Part shown: positions 53,657 through 61,774 of the stretch, one piece after another
Layout: each line of letters opens with the position of its first letter
Numbering within the stretch: position 1 is the first letter of the stretch
Source of the DNA: Marinobacterium_D sp050908845
GTDB taxonomy: Bacteria > Pseudomonadota > Gammaproteobacteria > Pseudomonadales > Balneatricaceae
Direction: 5' to 3'
DNA length: 64,000 nucleotides
Assembly: GCF_050908845.1 (NCBI RefSeq)
Contig: NZ_CP194171.1
Location: forward strand, 372,001-436,000
Translations under genes and position numbers: made by a program
Notes under the pieces: model-generated
What the model was told of the DNA's origin: nothing
Seen by the model: only the letters and a program-made list of their open reading frames with translations
Database searches by the model: none

Positions 53657-55540
53657 TCAGACTTTCGAGTAGAGCTGCGCCCCCGCGTCGCGAAACTCCT
53701 CCGACTTCTCCTGCATCCCCTGTTCGGCCTGGGCGTTAATTGCCGCAACCTGGGTTTCGTCCAGTTCGCGCACCTCCTGGGAGATTTTCATCGAGCAGAA
53801 CTTGGGCCCACACATGGAGCAGAAGTGCGCCACCTTGGCGGACTCCTTCGGCAGGGTTTCGTCGTGGTAGGCGCGGGCGGTGTCCGGGTCGAGACCGATA
53901 TTGAACTGGTCATCCCAGCGGAACTCGAAGCGCGCCTTGGACATGGCGTTATCGCGGATCTGCGCACCCGGATGGCCTTTTGCCAGGTCGGCGGCGTGGG
54001 CGGCGATCTTGTAGGTGATGATGCCAGTCTTGACGTCATCCTTGTTGGGCAGGCCCAGGTGCTCTTTCGGCGTGACGTAACAGAGCATGGCGCAGCCGTA
54101 CCAGCCGATCATCGCCGCACCGATGCCGGAGGTGATGTGGTCGTAACCCGGTGCGATATCGGTGGTCAGCGGGCCCAGGGTGTAGAACGGCGCTTCATCA
54201 CACTCCTTGAGCTGCTTGTCCATGTTTTCCTTGATCATCTGCATCGGCACGTGGCCGGGGCCTTCGATCATCACCTGCACATCGTGCTTCCAGGCGATCT
54301 TGGTCAATTCACCGAGGGTTTCCAGTTCGGCGAACTGGGCTTCGTCGTTGGCATCGTAAACCGATCCCGGACGCAGGCCGTCACCGAGGGAGAAGGCTAC
54401 GTCGTAGGCTTTGCAGATCTCGCAGATCTCTTCGAAGTGGGTGTAGAGGAAATTCTCCTCGTGATGCGCCAGACACCACTTCGCCATGATGGAACCACCG
54501 CGGGAGACGATGCCGGTCATCCGCTTGGCGGTGAGCGGTACGTAGCGCAGTAGGACACCGGCGTGGATGGTGAAGTAGTCCACACCCTGTTCCGCCTGCT
54601 CGATCAGGGTATCGCGGAACACCTCCCAGTTCAGATCCTCGGCGACGCCGTTAACCTTCTCCAGCGCCTGGTAGATCGGCACGGTGCCGATCGGTACCGG
54701 TGAATTCCTCAGGATCCATTCACGGGTTTCATGGATGTTCTTGCCGGTGGAGAGATCCATGATGGTATCGGCGCCCCAGCGGGTTCCCCAGGTCATCTTC
54801 TCCACTTCCTCTTCGATGGAGGAGGAGAGCGCCGAGTTACCGATATTGCCGTTGATCTTCACCAGGAAGTTGCGGCCGATGATCATCGGTTCCAGTTCCG
54901 GGTGGTTGATGTTGCAGGGGATGATGGCACGGCCGGCGGCGACCTCGTCACGGACGAACTCCGGCGTGATCTCGGACGGCAGGTTGGCACCGAAGTTATG
55001 GCCAGGATGCTGCTGGGCGATACTGCCTTCGGCCTGTGCCTTGGCCAGCTTCATGTTCTCGCGGATGGCGATGAACTCCATCTCCGGCGTGATGATCCCC
55101 TGGCGTGCGTAGTGCAGCTGGGTCACATTCTTACCGTTTTGGGCGCGGCGCGGTTTGCGGGTCAGCTCGAAGCGCAACTCGTCGAGGCGCAGATCGGTAG
55201 CACGGGCACGGCCGTACTCGCTGGTCAGGCCGTCCAGCAGCTCGGTATCGTCGCGCTCCAGAATCCACTGCTCGCGCAGCGGCTCAAGTCCCCTGCGTAC
55301 ATCGATCTCTGCGGCCGGGTCGGTGTAGGCGCCGGAGGTGTCGTAGACATACAACGGTTCGTTCTTCTCGCCGCCAAAGGCGGTGGGGGTATCATCCAGG
55401 CTGATTTCCCGCATCGGCACGCGGATATCGGGGCGGCTGCCTTCGATATACACCTTGCGGGACTTCGGGAACGGCTGCACCGAGTCGGCGTCGACGCGGG
55501 CGCTTTGATTGAGTGGCTGAGAGTTAAGCGGTTGGGTCAC
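53657..55540 (-). CDS. thiC: phosphomethylpyrimidine synthase ThiC
   Basis: Radical-SAM enzyme converting 5-aminoimidazole ribotide to HMP phosphate, the pyrimidine part of thiamin. 627 aa. The C-terminal 4Fe-4S motif CSMCGPKFC gives C574, C577 and C582. Conserved blocks include MEFIAIRENMKLA, ITPEFVRDEVAAGRAIIPCNINHPE, YFTIHAGVLLRYVPLTAKRMTGIVSRGGS and EGPGHVPMQMIKENMDKQL. Last gene of the riboswitch-controlled operon; 40 bases separate it from tenA, too few for its own riboswitch. Confidence 0.97.
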   Translation of the reverse strand: MTQPLNSQPLNQSARVDADSVQPFPKSRKVYIEGSRPDIRVPMREISLDDTPTAFGGEKNEPLYVYDTSGAYTDPAAEIDVRRGLEPLREQWILERDDTELLDGLTSEYGRARATDLRLDELRFELTRKPRRAQNGKNVTQLHYARQGIITPEMEFIAIRENMKLAKAQAEGSIAQQHPGHNFGANLPSEITPEFVRDEVAAGRAIIPCNINHPELEPMIIGRNFLVKINGNIGNSALSSSIEEEVEKMTWGTRWGADTIMDLSTGKNIHETREWILRNSPVPIGTVPIYQALEKVNGVAEDLNWEVFRDTLIEQAEQGVDYFTIHAGVLLRYVPLTAKRMTGIVSRGGSIMAKWCLAHHEENFLYTHFEEICEICKAYDVAFSLGDGLRPGSVYDANDEAQFAELETLGELTKIAWKHDVQVMIEGPGHVPMQMIKENMDKQLKECDEAPFYTLGPLTTDIAPGYDHITSGIGAAMIGWYGCAMLCYVTPKEHLGLPNKDDVKTGIITYKIAAHAADLAKGHPGAQIRDNAMSKARFEFRWDDQFNIGLDPDTARAYHDETLPKESAKVAHFCSMCGPKFCSMKISQEVRELDETQVAAINAQAEQGMQEKSEEFRDAGAQLYSKV

Positions 55541-55580
55541 GTTGTTGTCCTTATTCGCAGTGCTTGGCGTTGTCAGGGAG

Positions 55581-56243
55581 TCACTCGGTCAGGTCCAGGC
55601 CCATCTGCCAGAAGCTGACCTCCATCCGGGTGGCGGTACGGAAGCGGTTTTGCAGCTGGTGCAGACGCGGCTCCGGCAGGTCGGCACCGAGTTTTTCAAG
55701 CAGCTCCAGTTCGGTTTGCGCCGCCTGGCGGTACTCCTCGCTCAGGTACATTTCGATCCAGTCGTTGTAGGGGTTGCCCTCGCGCACCGTGTCCGGCTGC
55801 GCTGCCAGCCACTGGGCGATTTCGGCATAGCCGAGAATGCAGGGTGCCAGCGTCACATGCAGGTCGAGCAGGTCACCGGCCATACCGGTATCGAGCACGT
55901 AGCGGGTATAGGCGACGGTGGCGGCGGCTTCCGGCAGGTGATTCAGCGCTTGCTCATCGATGCCCCAGTCACGGCAATACTGCACATGCATGCCGATCTC
56001 GGTATCGAGCATGGCGTTCAGGCCCGCCTGGGCGTAACGCATGGAATCCAGGTCGTCGCTTTTGTAGATTGCCAGGCCCCAGGCGCGGCTGAACTGGATC
56101 AGAAACAGGTAATCCTGCTTCAGGTAGTGCTGGAAACATTCCCTGGGCAATGTGCCCTTACCCAGCTGGCGCACGAAGTCGTGCTCGATATATTGACGCC
56201 ACTCCTCGTTGCAGCTCGCCTTGAGGGATTCAAACAGAGACAC
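55581..56243 (-). CDS. tenA: TenA-family aminopyrimidine aminohydrolase / thiaminase II (TenA_C type)
   Basis: 220 aa. Hydrolyses 4-amino-5-aminomethyl-2-methylpyrimidine (from thiamin breakdown) to HMP. The catalytic pattern is intact and numbered almost as in Bacillus subtilis TenA: D44 (LKQDYLF), C135 (LAPCILGYAEI) and E208 (TRMEVSFWQM). This is the cysteine class. Its start overlaps the end of the second tenA-like gene by 14 bases, so the two are translationally coupled; thiC follows 40 bases downstream. Confidence 0.92.
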   Translation of the reverse strand: MSLFESLKASCNEEWRQYIEHDFVRQLGKGTLPRECFQHYLKQDYLFLIQFSRAWGLAIYKSDDLDSMRYAQAGLNAMLDTEIGMHVQYCRDWGIDEQALNHLPEAAATVAYTRYVLDTGMAGDLLDLHVTLAPCILGYAEIAQWLAAQPDTVREGNPYNDWIEMYLSEEYRQAAQTELELLEKLGADLPEPRLHQLQNRFRTATRMEVSFWQMGLDLTE

Positions 56244-56946
56244 GGGGCACCTCCTCGGTGGTCACGGATGCAGGGTCCAGGCTGGCGCTGAAGAACTGGT
56301 GTTCCAGCCTGGCCATGGCGCAGAACAGCTCAGCAAGCTGCTCCAGTGTTTCGCTGTCGCGGTCGGCGAAGCTGTCCACCTGGCCGCGTAGCCAGGCGAC
56401 GAACTGCTCAAACTCGGGCAGTACGTGGATATCGACCCACTCCTGCAGGTAAAACCGGCTGCCGCGGGGCTTTTCGGCCTGGGTTTGGGACCAACTCAGG
56501 TAGGACCACTCGGCGACGCAGAGGCAGATGATCGCGGTTTCATAGCTCTGCTCCGAGGCTTTCAGGGTATCGATGATCGCCTGGCTAACCGGATGGAGTT
56601 CAGGATTCAGATAGCGTTCTTCAGAAAGCCCCAGTGCCTCGAACGAGCGCAGGAAGTAGGTGTTTTCGTCACTGGTCAGTGCCGCGAGGAAGCCGGCCAG
56701 CACCGTTTTCGGCGGCATCGCCGGTGCATTGGCGATCGTACGCGCCACCAGGTTCACCAGGGTGTCGATAAAGGCGTAGTCCTGCACCAGGTAGCGGGCG
56801 TAAACGGCGTCATCGAGGCGATCATCGCCCAACGCCTCGGTAAACGGGTGTCTGACTGCCTGCTGCCAGTCGTCGCAGGCATAGTCGCGCAGCTGCTCGC
56901 TAAGCGGCTGATCCGGGTTTTGCTGCCGGTAATCGTAAAAGGTCAT
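56230..56946 (-). CDS. second TenA-family protein, TenA_E type
   Basis: 238 aa TenA/heme-oxygenase-like helical protein, clearly diverged from its neighbour. DYAFIDTLVNLVART carries the substrate-binding Asp, but in place of the Cys135 loop stands CLCVAEWSYLSW, with a Glu, as in TenA_E proteins described mainly from plants and some bacteria. Those were proposed to act on N-formyl-aminopyrimidine or aminopyrimidine salvage intermediates. Two TenA classes side by side suggest stepwise salvage (deformylation, then deamination) after import, but the activity of this copy is inferred. It overlaps tenA by 14 bases. Confidence 0.82.
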   Translation of the reverse strand: MTFYDYRQQNPDQPLSEQLRDYACDDWQQAVRHPFTEALGDDRLDDAVYARYLVQDYAFIDTLVNLVARTIANAPAMPPKTVLAGFLAALTSDENTYFLRSFEALGLSEERYLNPELHPVSQAIIDTLKASEQSYETAIICLCVAEWSYLSWSQTQAEKPRGSRFYLQEWVDIHVLPEFEQFVAWLRGQVDSFADRDSETLEQLAELFCAMARLEHQFFSASLDPASVTTEEVPRVSV

Positions 56947-56969
56947 ATCGCTTCCTTAGGGGACCCTGG

Positions 56970-57902
56970 TTAAGGAACAATCGCGTAGCTGGAAACCGGC
57001 GGGTTGCTCTTGGTGAGCCCCTGTTCCTGCATAAAGGCGCCAACGCGCTGGTAACGGGCCTCATCCAGGGCGGCCGGTCGTAGCGCGAAGCGGCTCAGGG
57101 TATCGGCCCAGGCGCGACGGTTCAGCTCGGTGTCGAGCTCATCCGATTTGTAGCTGACGAAGGATTTCCAGGCGTCGTCGGGGTGATTGACGATGTACTG
57201 GGTCGCTTTTTCCAGCGCGGCAACAAAGCGGGCGAAACGGTCATCGCCGCGATCCTTGTTGTTGATCACCAGGACCAGCTCGTCGTAGGCCGGTACGCCT
57301 TCCTCTTCGATATAGAAGGCCCGGCCCGGGTGGTCTTCAAGATCCATCTGGTTCAGCTCGAAGTTACGGTAGGCGCCGATCACCGCATCCACCTTGCCGG
57401 CGATCAGCGAAGGAGACAGTGACCAGTTCACGTTGACCATCTCGATATCGTCCAGCGACAACCCGTGCGGGGCGAGCATGGCGCGCATCAGTGCTTCCTC
57501 ATAACCGCCGACGGAGTAACCCACCTTGCGGCCCTTCAGATCGGCGATGCTTTTCACCGGCCCATCCTCCAGTACCACCAGAGAGTTCAGCGGCGTGGCG
57601 ATCAGCGTACCGATACGAGTCAGCGGCAGCTCTTCATCGACCATAACGTGCAGCTGCGGCTGGTAGGTCAGCGCCAGGTCGGCCTTGCCGGCGGCAACCA
57701 GCTTGGGCGGCATGGAAGGGTCGGCCGGTTCCACCATGGAAACCTCGAGATCCTGTTCGGCGAAGTAGCCCTGCTGCTGGGCCACGATCAGCGGGGCGTG
57801 GTCCGGGTTGATGAACCAGTCCAGCAACAGCTCGACCTTGTCGGCGGCCATGGCCTGTGCCGACAGCAGTGAGGCGGCGATCAATGTGGTCAGACGTTTC
57901 AT
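56970..57902 (-). CDS. ABC transporter substrate-binding protein for thiamin pyrimidine precursor (ThiY/NMT1-like)
   Basis: 310 aa with a signal peptide (TTLIAASLLSAQAMAADK). The NMT1/THI5-like fold is shown by VELLLDWFINPDHAPLIVAQQQGYFAEQDLEVSMVEPADPS, GKADLALTYQPQL, SIADLKGRKVGYSVGGYEEALM and a glutamate-rich C-terminal lobe. Proteins of this kind (ThiY in Bacillus halodurans) bind formyl-aminopyrimidine or HMP. It stands between the permease and two TenA genes under a TPP riboswitch, which supports a pyrimidine ligand. ThiX/ThiZ partners are the next two genes upstream. Confidence 0.87.
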   Translation of the reverse strand: MKRLTTLIAASLLSAQAMAADKVELLLDWFINPDHAPLIVAQQQGYFAEQDLEVSMVEPADPSMPPKLVAAGKADLALTYQPQLHVMVDEELPLTRIGTLIATPLNSLVVLEDGPVKSIADLKGRKVGYSVGGYEEALMRAMLAPHGLSLDDIEMVNVNWSLSPSLIAGKVDAVIGAYRNFELNQMDLEDHPGRAFYIEEEGVPAYDELVLVINNKDRGDDRFARFVAALEKATQYIVNHPDDAWKSFVSYKSDELDTELNRRAWADTLSRFALRPAALDEARYQRVGAFMQEQGLTKSNPPVSSYAIVP

Positions 57903-57942
57903 GTTGTCCTCTTTTTATTCATTACTATTTATTGGGGGCTCT

Positions 57943-58722
57943 CTATCGAGAGCCGGCGGTGCTGGCGTTTGCTTTGTTCAGGGAGTCCGCCTGCCAGGGC
58001 ATCAGGCGGCGGGCGAGAAAATCGATCAGGAAATAGAGACTTACAGCGATCAGGGCCAGTACCAGCAGGGCGGCAAACATCAGGTCCACCTGCATGCGGG
58101 CGTTGGCGTTGAGCATAAGGTAGCCAAGACCCGTGGAGGAACCGACCCACTCACCGACCACGGCGCCGATCGGTGCCACCGAAGCTGCCACCCGCAGACC
58201 GGAAGCAAAGGCGGGCAGCGCGGCGGGCAGCTGGATCTGCAGCAGTTGGGCAGTTTTGCTGGCGCCCAGCGTACGTGCCAGTTTCAGATAGCCGGTGGGT
58301 GTCTGGCGCAGGCCATCGAAGCAGGCGGCGGTGACCGGAAAATAGATGATCAGGGTGGCCATGGCGACCTTTGAGGCCATGCCGTAGCCGAGCCAGAGCA
58401 TCAACACCGGCGCCAGGGCGAACACGGGAATTGCCTGACTGATCACCAGTACCGGCATCAGCCAGCGACGTAATGGACCCCAGGTGGCCAGAGACAGGGC
58501 GCTCAGCAGGCCAAGCAGGACGCCGAACACCAGCCCCAGCAGTATCTCGGCCAGGGTGATGCTGGCATGCTTGGCCAGCAGTGGTGCCTGCTCTATCAGG
58601 GTACTGAATACCTGCATGGGGCCGGGCAGGATAAATTTGGGGGCGCCGGTGATCCAGACAATAGATTGCCAGAGCAATGTAAGACCCAGTGCGATGATCA
58701 TCGGCCGCAGCAGGGGGATCAT
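57943..58722 (-). CDS. ABC transporter permease of the thiamin-precursor importer
   Basis: 259 aa inner-membrane subunit with about six helices (MIIALGLTLLWQSIVWIT, ASITLAEILLGLVFGVLLGLLSALS, LMPVLVISQAIPVFALAPVLMLWLGYG). The permease signature APIGAVVGEWVGSSTGLGYLM is the EAA-type loop contacting the ATPase. Its ATG overlaps the ATPase stop by four bases. It is of the SsuC/ThiX class; specificity comes from its neighbours. Confidence 0.88.
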   Translation of the reverse strand: MIPLLRPMIIALGLTLLWQSIVWITGAPKFILPGPMQVFSTLIEQAPLLAKHASITLAEILLGLVFGVLLGLLSALSLATWGPLRRWLMPVLVISQAIPVFALAPVLMLWLGYGMASKVAMATLIIYFPVTAACFDGLRQTPTGYLKLARTLGASKTAQLLQIQLPAALPAFASGLRVAASVAPIGAVVGEWVGSSTGLGYLMLNANARMQVDLMFAALLVLALIAVSLYFLIDFLARRLMPWQADSLNKANASTAGSR

Positions 58723-59456
58723 GAGGTTTCTCCCGCCAGCATCTCCAGCAGCTCGCCCTGGAGCCTAAGCACCTCGGTGTCGCTGACCTGGCGTGGTGCC
58801 TGTCCGGACGGGGTGATCGGTGTGGAAAGTTTTGCCGGCGATCCGCGCAGTACCAGAATCCGATCCGACAGGCGCAGCGCTTCCAATGGATCGTGGGTAA
58901 TCATCAATACGGTACGGTCGTATAGCAGGCGGGCGGCGAGATCCTGCAGCTTGAGGCGGTTGATCGCATCCAGCGCGGAGAACGGCTCATCCATGCAGAC
59001 CAGCGGGCAGTCCTGGAACAGGGTGCGGGCCAAAGCGACGCGCTGGCGCTGTCCGCCGGATAGCTGCGCCGGCAGTGCATTGGCGCGCTCGCTCAAACCC
59101 ACCTGGGCCAGCAGGTAGCGGGCACGCTCAAGCTGCTCTGGCTTCGGCCTGCGCCGCTGTGTCAGCCGGGCACCGAGCAACACGTTATCGAGTACCGACA
59201 GCCAGGGCAGCAGCAGATCGTCCTGTGCCATCCAGGCCACACGACCAGTCAATGGCTGGCCATCGCTACAGCGGATCTCTCCCTGTACATCGGCTTCGTC
59301 GGCGATGCCGCAGAGCAGCTGGATCAGCGAGCTTTTACCGACCCCTGACTGGCCAAGAATACTGGTCCATTGGCCGCCGGGCAGCCTCAGATTCAGCTGA
59401 CTGAAGACGCAGTGATGCTGCCAGTGCAGGCTGGCGTTGCTTACCTGGATATCCAC
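58719..59456 (-). CDS. ABC transporter ATP-binding protein of the thiamin-precursor importer
   Basis: 245 aa. Walker A is ILGQSGVGKSSLIQLL, the Q-loop lies in VAWMAQDDLLLPWLSVLDN, the signature is LSGGQRQRVALARTL, Walker B is PLVCMDEPFSALD and the H-loop is LMITHDPLEAL; all are intact. It drives import with the permease it overlaps by four bases and lies three bases downstream of thiD. SsuB/ThiZ-type ATPase by sequence; assigned to thiamin precursors by operon context and the riboswitch. Confidence 0.9.
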   Translation of the reverse strand: MDIQVSNASLHWQHHCVFSQLNLRLPGGQWTSILGQSGVGKSSLIQLLCGIADEADVQGEIRCSDGQPLTGRVAWMAQDDLLLPWLSVLDNVLLGARLTQRRRPKPEQLERARYLLAQVGLSERANALPAQLSGGQRQRVALARTLFQDCPLVCMDEPFSALDAINRLKLQDLAARLLYDRTVLMITHDPLEALRLSDRILVLRGSPAKLSTPITPSGQAPRQVSDTEVLRLQGELLEMLAGETS

Positions 59457-59459
59457 GGT

Positions 59460-60275
59460 TTACCACCAACGGTGGAAGTGATGGGTCGGGCCGTGCCCGC
59501 TTCCTATCTGCAGGCGGTCGGCCGCCTTGATCGCATCGGTGATGTAGGCCTTGGCTTCATCCACCGCCTGACCGACTGCCAGGCCTTTGGCGAGACCTGC
59601 TGCAATCGCCGATGACAGGGTGCAGCCGGTGCCGTGGGTATTGCGGGTGCTGATCCGCCTGGCAGGAAGCCAGCGCTCTGCAGCCGCATCGAGCAGCAGG
59701 TCTGCGCTCTCGTTGCTGGCGGATCCGGCCAGATGACCGCCCTTGATCAGCACGGCACTCGGGCCGAAGCGCAGCAGGGCACCGGCTTGCTCGCGCATCT
59801 GCTGTTCATTTTGCGCTTCCGGGAGATCAAGCAGTACCGAGGCTTCCGGCAGGTTGGGCGTGATCAAAGTTGCCAGCGGCAGCAGTTCGCTGCGCAGGGC
59901 ATCGACCGATTCGTCGGCGAGCAGCTTGTCGCCGCTTTTCGCCACCATGACCGGGTCGAGGACGATATTGGACAGGGCGCGTTCTTTCAGGATACAGGCG
60001 ATGGTCTGGATGGTTTCCGGGCGGCTGAGCATGCCGATCTTGATGGCGTTGACCGCCAGGTCGTCGAACACGGTGTTCAACTGGTCGGCGATAAACGCCG
60101 CTGGCACGTCGTGGATAGCGCGCACTTCGCGGGTGTTCTGGGCGGTAAGTGCGGTGATGACCGAGGCACCATAAACGCCGAGTGCGGAGAAGGCTTTCAG
60201 GTCAGCCTGAATACCGGCACCGCCGCCGCTGTCAGAGCCGGCAATCGTGAGGGCGATGGGTGTTGAATCTGTCAT
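59460..60275 (-). CDS. thiD: hydroxymethylpyrimidine/phosphomethylpyrimidine kinase ThiD
   Basis: Phosphorylates HMP and HMP-P to HMP-PP for coupling to the thiazole. 271 aa. The ribokinase-type motifs are ALTIAGSDSGGGAGIQADLKAFSALGVYG, DPVMVAKSGDKLL, ITPNLPEA and the anion-hole TRNTHGTGCTLSSAIAAGLAKG. The longest frame reaches 60323, but AGAGGAG lies nine bases before ATG 60275 and the protein family begins there. First gene after the TPP riboswitch. Confidence 0.95.
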   Translation of the reverse strand: MTDSTPIALTIAGSDSGGGAGIQADLKAFSALGVYGASVITALTAQNTREVRAIHDVPAAFIADQLNTVFDDLAVNAIKIGMLSRPETIQTIACILKERALSNIVLDPVMVAKSGDKLLADESVDALRSELLPLATLITPNLPEASVLLDLPEAQNEQQMREQAGALLRFGPSAVLIKGGHLAGSASNESADLLLDAAAERWLPARRISTRNTHGTGCTLSSAIAAGLAKGLAVGQAVDEAKAYITDAIKAADRLQIGSGHGPTHHFHRWW

Positions 60276-60349
60276 GTCAGGCTCCTCTGTGACGGACGAA
60301 CCGCACAGCCGGCCTGACACCAAGCCTGGATGTGTTGCATAGGTGTATC

Positions 60350-60450
60350 TCGATTTCCTACGCCGGTTCGAGCCGGATCAGGTTCTGCGGGTTTAATCTC
60401 AGCCCCTGTGATGCGATTCCGTGAGAAATCGAATCCGGGCACCCCGACCA
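60350..60450 (-). ncRNA. TPP riboswitch (THI element)
   Basis: Read on the minus strand from about 60449 the conserved blocks appear in order: TCGGGGTGCCC, then a P3 stem with GGATTCGATTTC/GGAATC, GGGGCTGAGAT, ACCCGCAGAACCTGATCCGG, and GAACCGGCGTAGGAAA near 60353. GCTGAGA and ACCTGATC are the thiamin-pyrophosphate-binding core. It lies 75 bases upstream of thiD and should repress the whole thiD-ABC-tenA-tenA-thiC operon when TPP is plentiful. No clear T-run follows, so control may act mainly on translation of thiD or by Rho. Confidence 0.96.
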
Positions 60451-60466
60451 AGATAAAAGTAGCGCT

Positions 60467-60495
60467 AGTCTAGGGCCCCATAAACAGGCTGTCTA
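60467..60495 (-). promoter_or_regulatory. sigma70-type promoter of the thiamin operon
   Basis: On the minus strand TAGACA (60495-60490), 17-bp spacer, TAGACT (60472-60467). Transcription from about 60460 would place the riboswitch at the very 5' end of the message. Confidence 0.6.
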
Positions 60496-60596
60496 CAGGA
60501 TGAGCAGCAAAGTTGTGGCCTTCTGCTATAAATTCCTATGGCCCCCAGGTATGCGCGGCAGCGCTGCCAGACTCATAAAAAGATCCGGGAGGTGCC

Positions 60597-60788
60597 ATGA
60601 ACCCGCAGGAAAGTATAGATACCCAGTGTCCCTGGTGTGGCGAAACCATTGGGCTGTTGATCGAGTGCATTGAACCTGAGCAGGAATATACGGAAGACTG
60701 TCCGGTGTGCTGTGCGCCGATGGTGGTGAGTGTCAGCGTACCTCAGGGTGGCGCTCCCGAGGTCAGTGTCGAACGTGAAGGCGGTTAG
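60597..60788 (+). CDS. CPXCG-motif cysteine-rich protein
   Basis: 63 aa with two Cys pairs: TQCPWCGETIGLLIE and EDCPVCCAPMVV, a small zinc-ribbon-like fold recognised in many gammaproteobacteria as CPXCG-motif protein. Function unknown. GGGAGG precedes the ATG by six bases. It is divergent from thiD; a 12-bp palindrome GGCAGCGCTGCC (60557-60568) lies upstream. A CHAD protein follows after 29 bases, perhaps in the same transcript. Confidence 0.82.
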   Translation: MNPQESIDTQCPWCGETIGLLIECIEPEQEYTEDCPVCCAPMVVSVSVPQGGAPEVSVEREGG

Positions 60789-60817
60789 CCGGATATACGC
60801 CGGATGAGCAGGAAATC

Positions 60818-61699
60818 ATGAGTAAGAAAAAGGACGTGAGCGAGGGCGAAGGCAAAGGCACGGCATTGGATCGCCGGGTGGCGCAAGCCGCAGAAGATAT
60901 TTTGGATGTCTCGGTACAGGCGCTGGAGCAGCGTGACACCCTGGGCTCGGCAGAAACCATTCATCAGGTTCGCGTGGGCACGAAAAGGCTACGCGCCTTT
61001 CTGCGTCTGGTCCGTGCGGCGCTTGCGGAGGAGAGCTACCGGGAACTCAACAGCCGCTGCCGTGATCTGGCCGCGGATCTGTCGGGGCAGCGGGATGCGG
61101 ATGTGGCGCTGGAAACCCTGCAGGCGCTGGTGCCCGGGGAAAAAGGGCTGATCGAGAGGTTAAGCTCACTGTTGCATGCCTCAGCGGCTACCAGCTTCAG
61201 TCGCCCGCCGGACTGGCAGGAGATCGAAGTGCGGCTCAACGCCCTTAAACAGCAGCTCCATGCCGATCTGCGCTCGGGGATGGAGTGCCGTGAGCTGGAA
61301 AAAACCGTACGGAAAAGCTTTCGCCAGTGTATCCAGATGTGGCAGGACGCCAGGAGTGATGGCTCTGAGGAGGTGCTTCACGAGTGGCGCAAGCTGGTCA
61401 AACGGGTCTATTACCAGTCGTTGCTGCTTAGCTCTGATAAAAAAGCCGGCGATCTGCGCAGATTGAAGCAATTGAGTGATTACCTAGGCGACCTGCACGA
61501 TCTGGATATGCTCGCGGAGCGACTTGAGTATCAACGCCGTTACTTCTGGCTCGATGAGCTGGTCAGGGTCAGGACGCAGATCGACACCGAGCGTGCCCGC
61601 CTGCATGCAAAGTCAGTCAGGGAGGGTAAGCATCTGTTCCACGGCAAGAGCGCGAAAGCGCTGGGCAAACGCTTGGTGCGAAAATCCCATTGGTGCTAG
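60818..61699 (+). CDS. CHAD-domain protein
   Basis: 293 aa. The conserved histidine alpha-helical domain is seen in IHQVRVGTKRLRAFLRLVRAAL, CRDLAADLSGQRDADVALETLQAL, LHEWRKLVKRVYYQSLLL and LSDYLGDLHDLDMLAERL; the basic surfaces built from these His/Arg/Lys helices bind polyphosphate in studied CHAD proteins. No CYTH triphosphatase domain is fused or adjacent. Cytosolic and strongly helical. Function here would be polyphosphate granule association, by analogy. Confidence 0.87.
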   Translation: MSKKKDVSEGEGKGTALDRRVAQAAEDILDVSVQALEQRDTLGSAETIHQVRVGTKRLRAFLRLVRAALAEESYRELNSRCRDLAADLSGQRDADVALETLQALVPGEKGLIERLSSLLHASAATSFSRPPDWQEIEVRLNALKQQLHADLRSGMECRELEKTVRKSFRQCIQMWQDARSDGSEEVLHEWRKLVKRVYYQSLLLSSDKKAGDLRRLKQLSDYLGDLHDLDMLAERLEYQRRYFWLDELVRVRTQIDTERARLHAKSVREGKHLFHGKSAKALGKRLVRKSHWC

Positions 61700-61774
61700 A
61701 TTGGCAGCGTCGTAGTTTGGGTACATAACACAAATATTAACTGGCATGCTCTGCCAGGGGGAAAGGAACTCGCC

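Noticed and set aside
60557..60568. 12-bp palindrome GGCAGCGCTGCC upstream of the CPXCG gene as an operator
   Set aside because: Perfect but short and GC-rich, with no second copy and no local regulator to bind it; could be chance.
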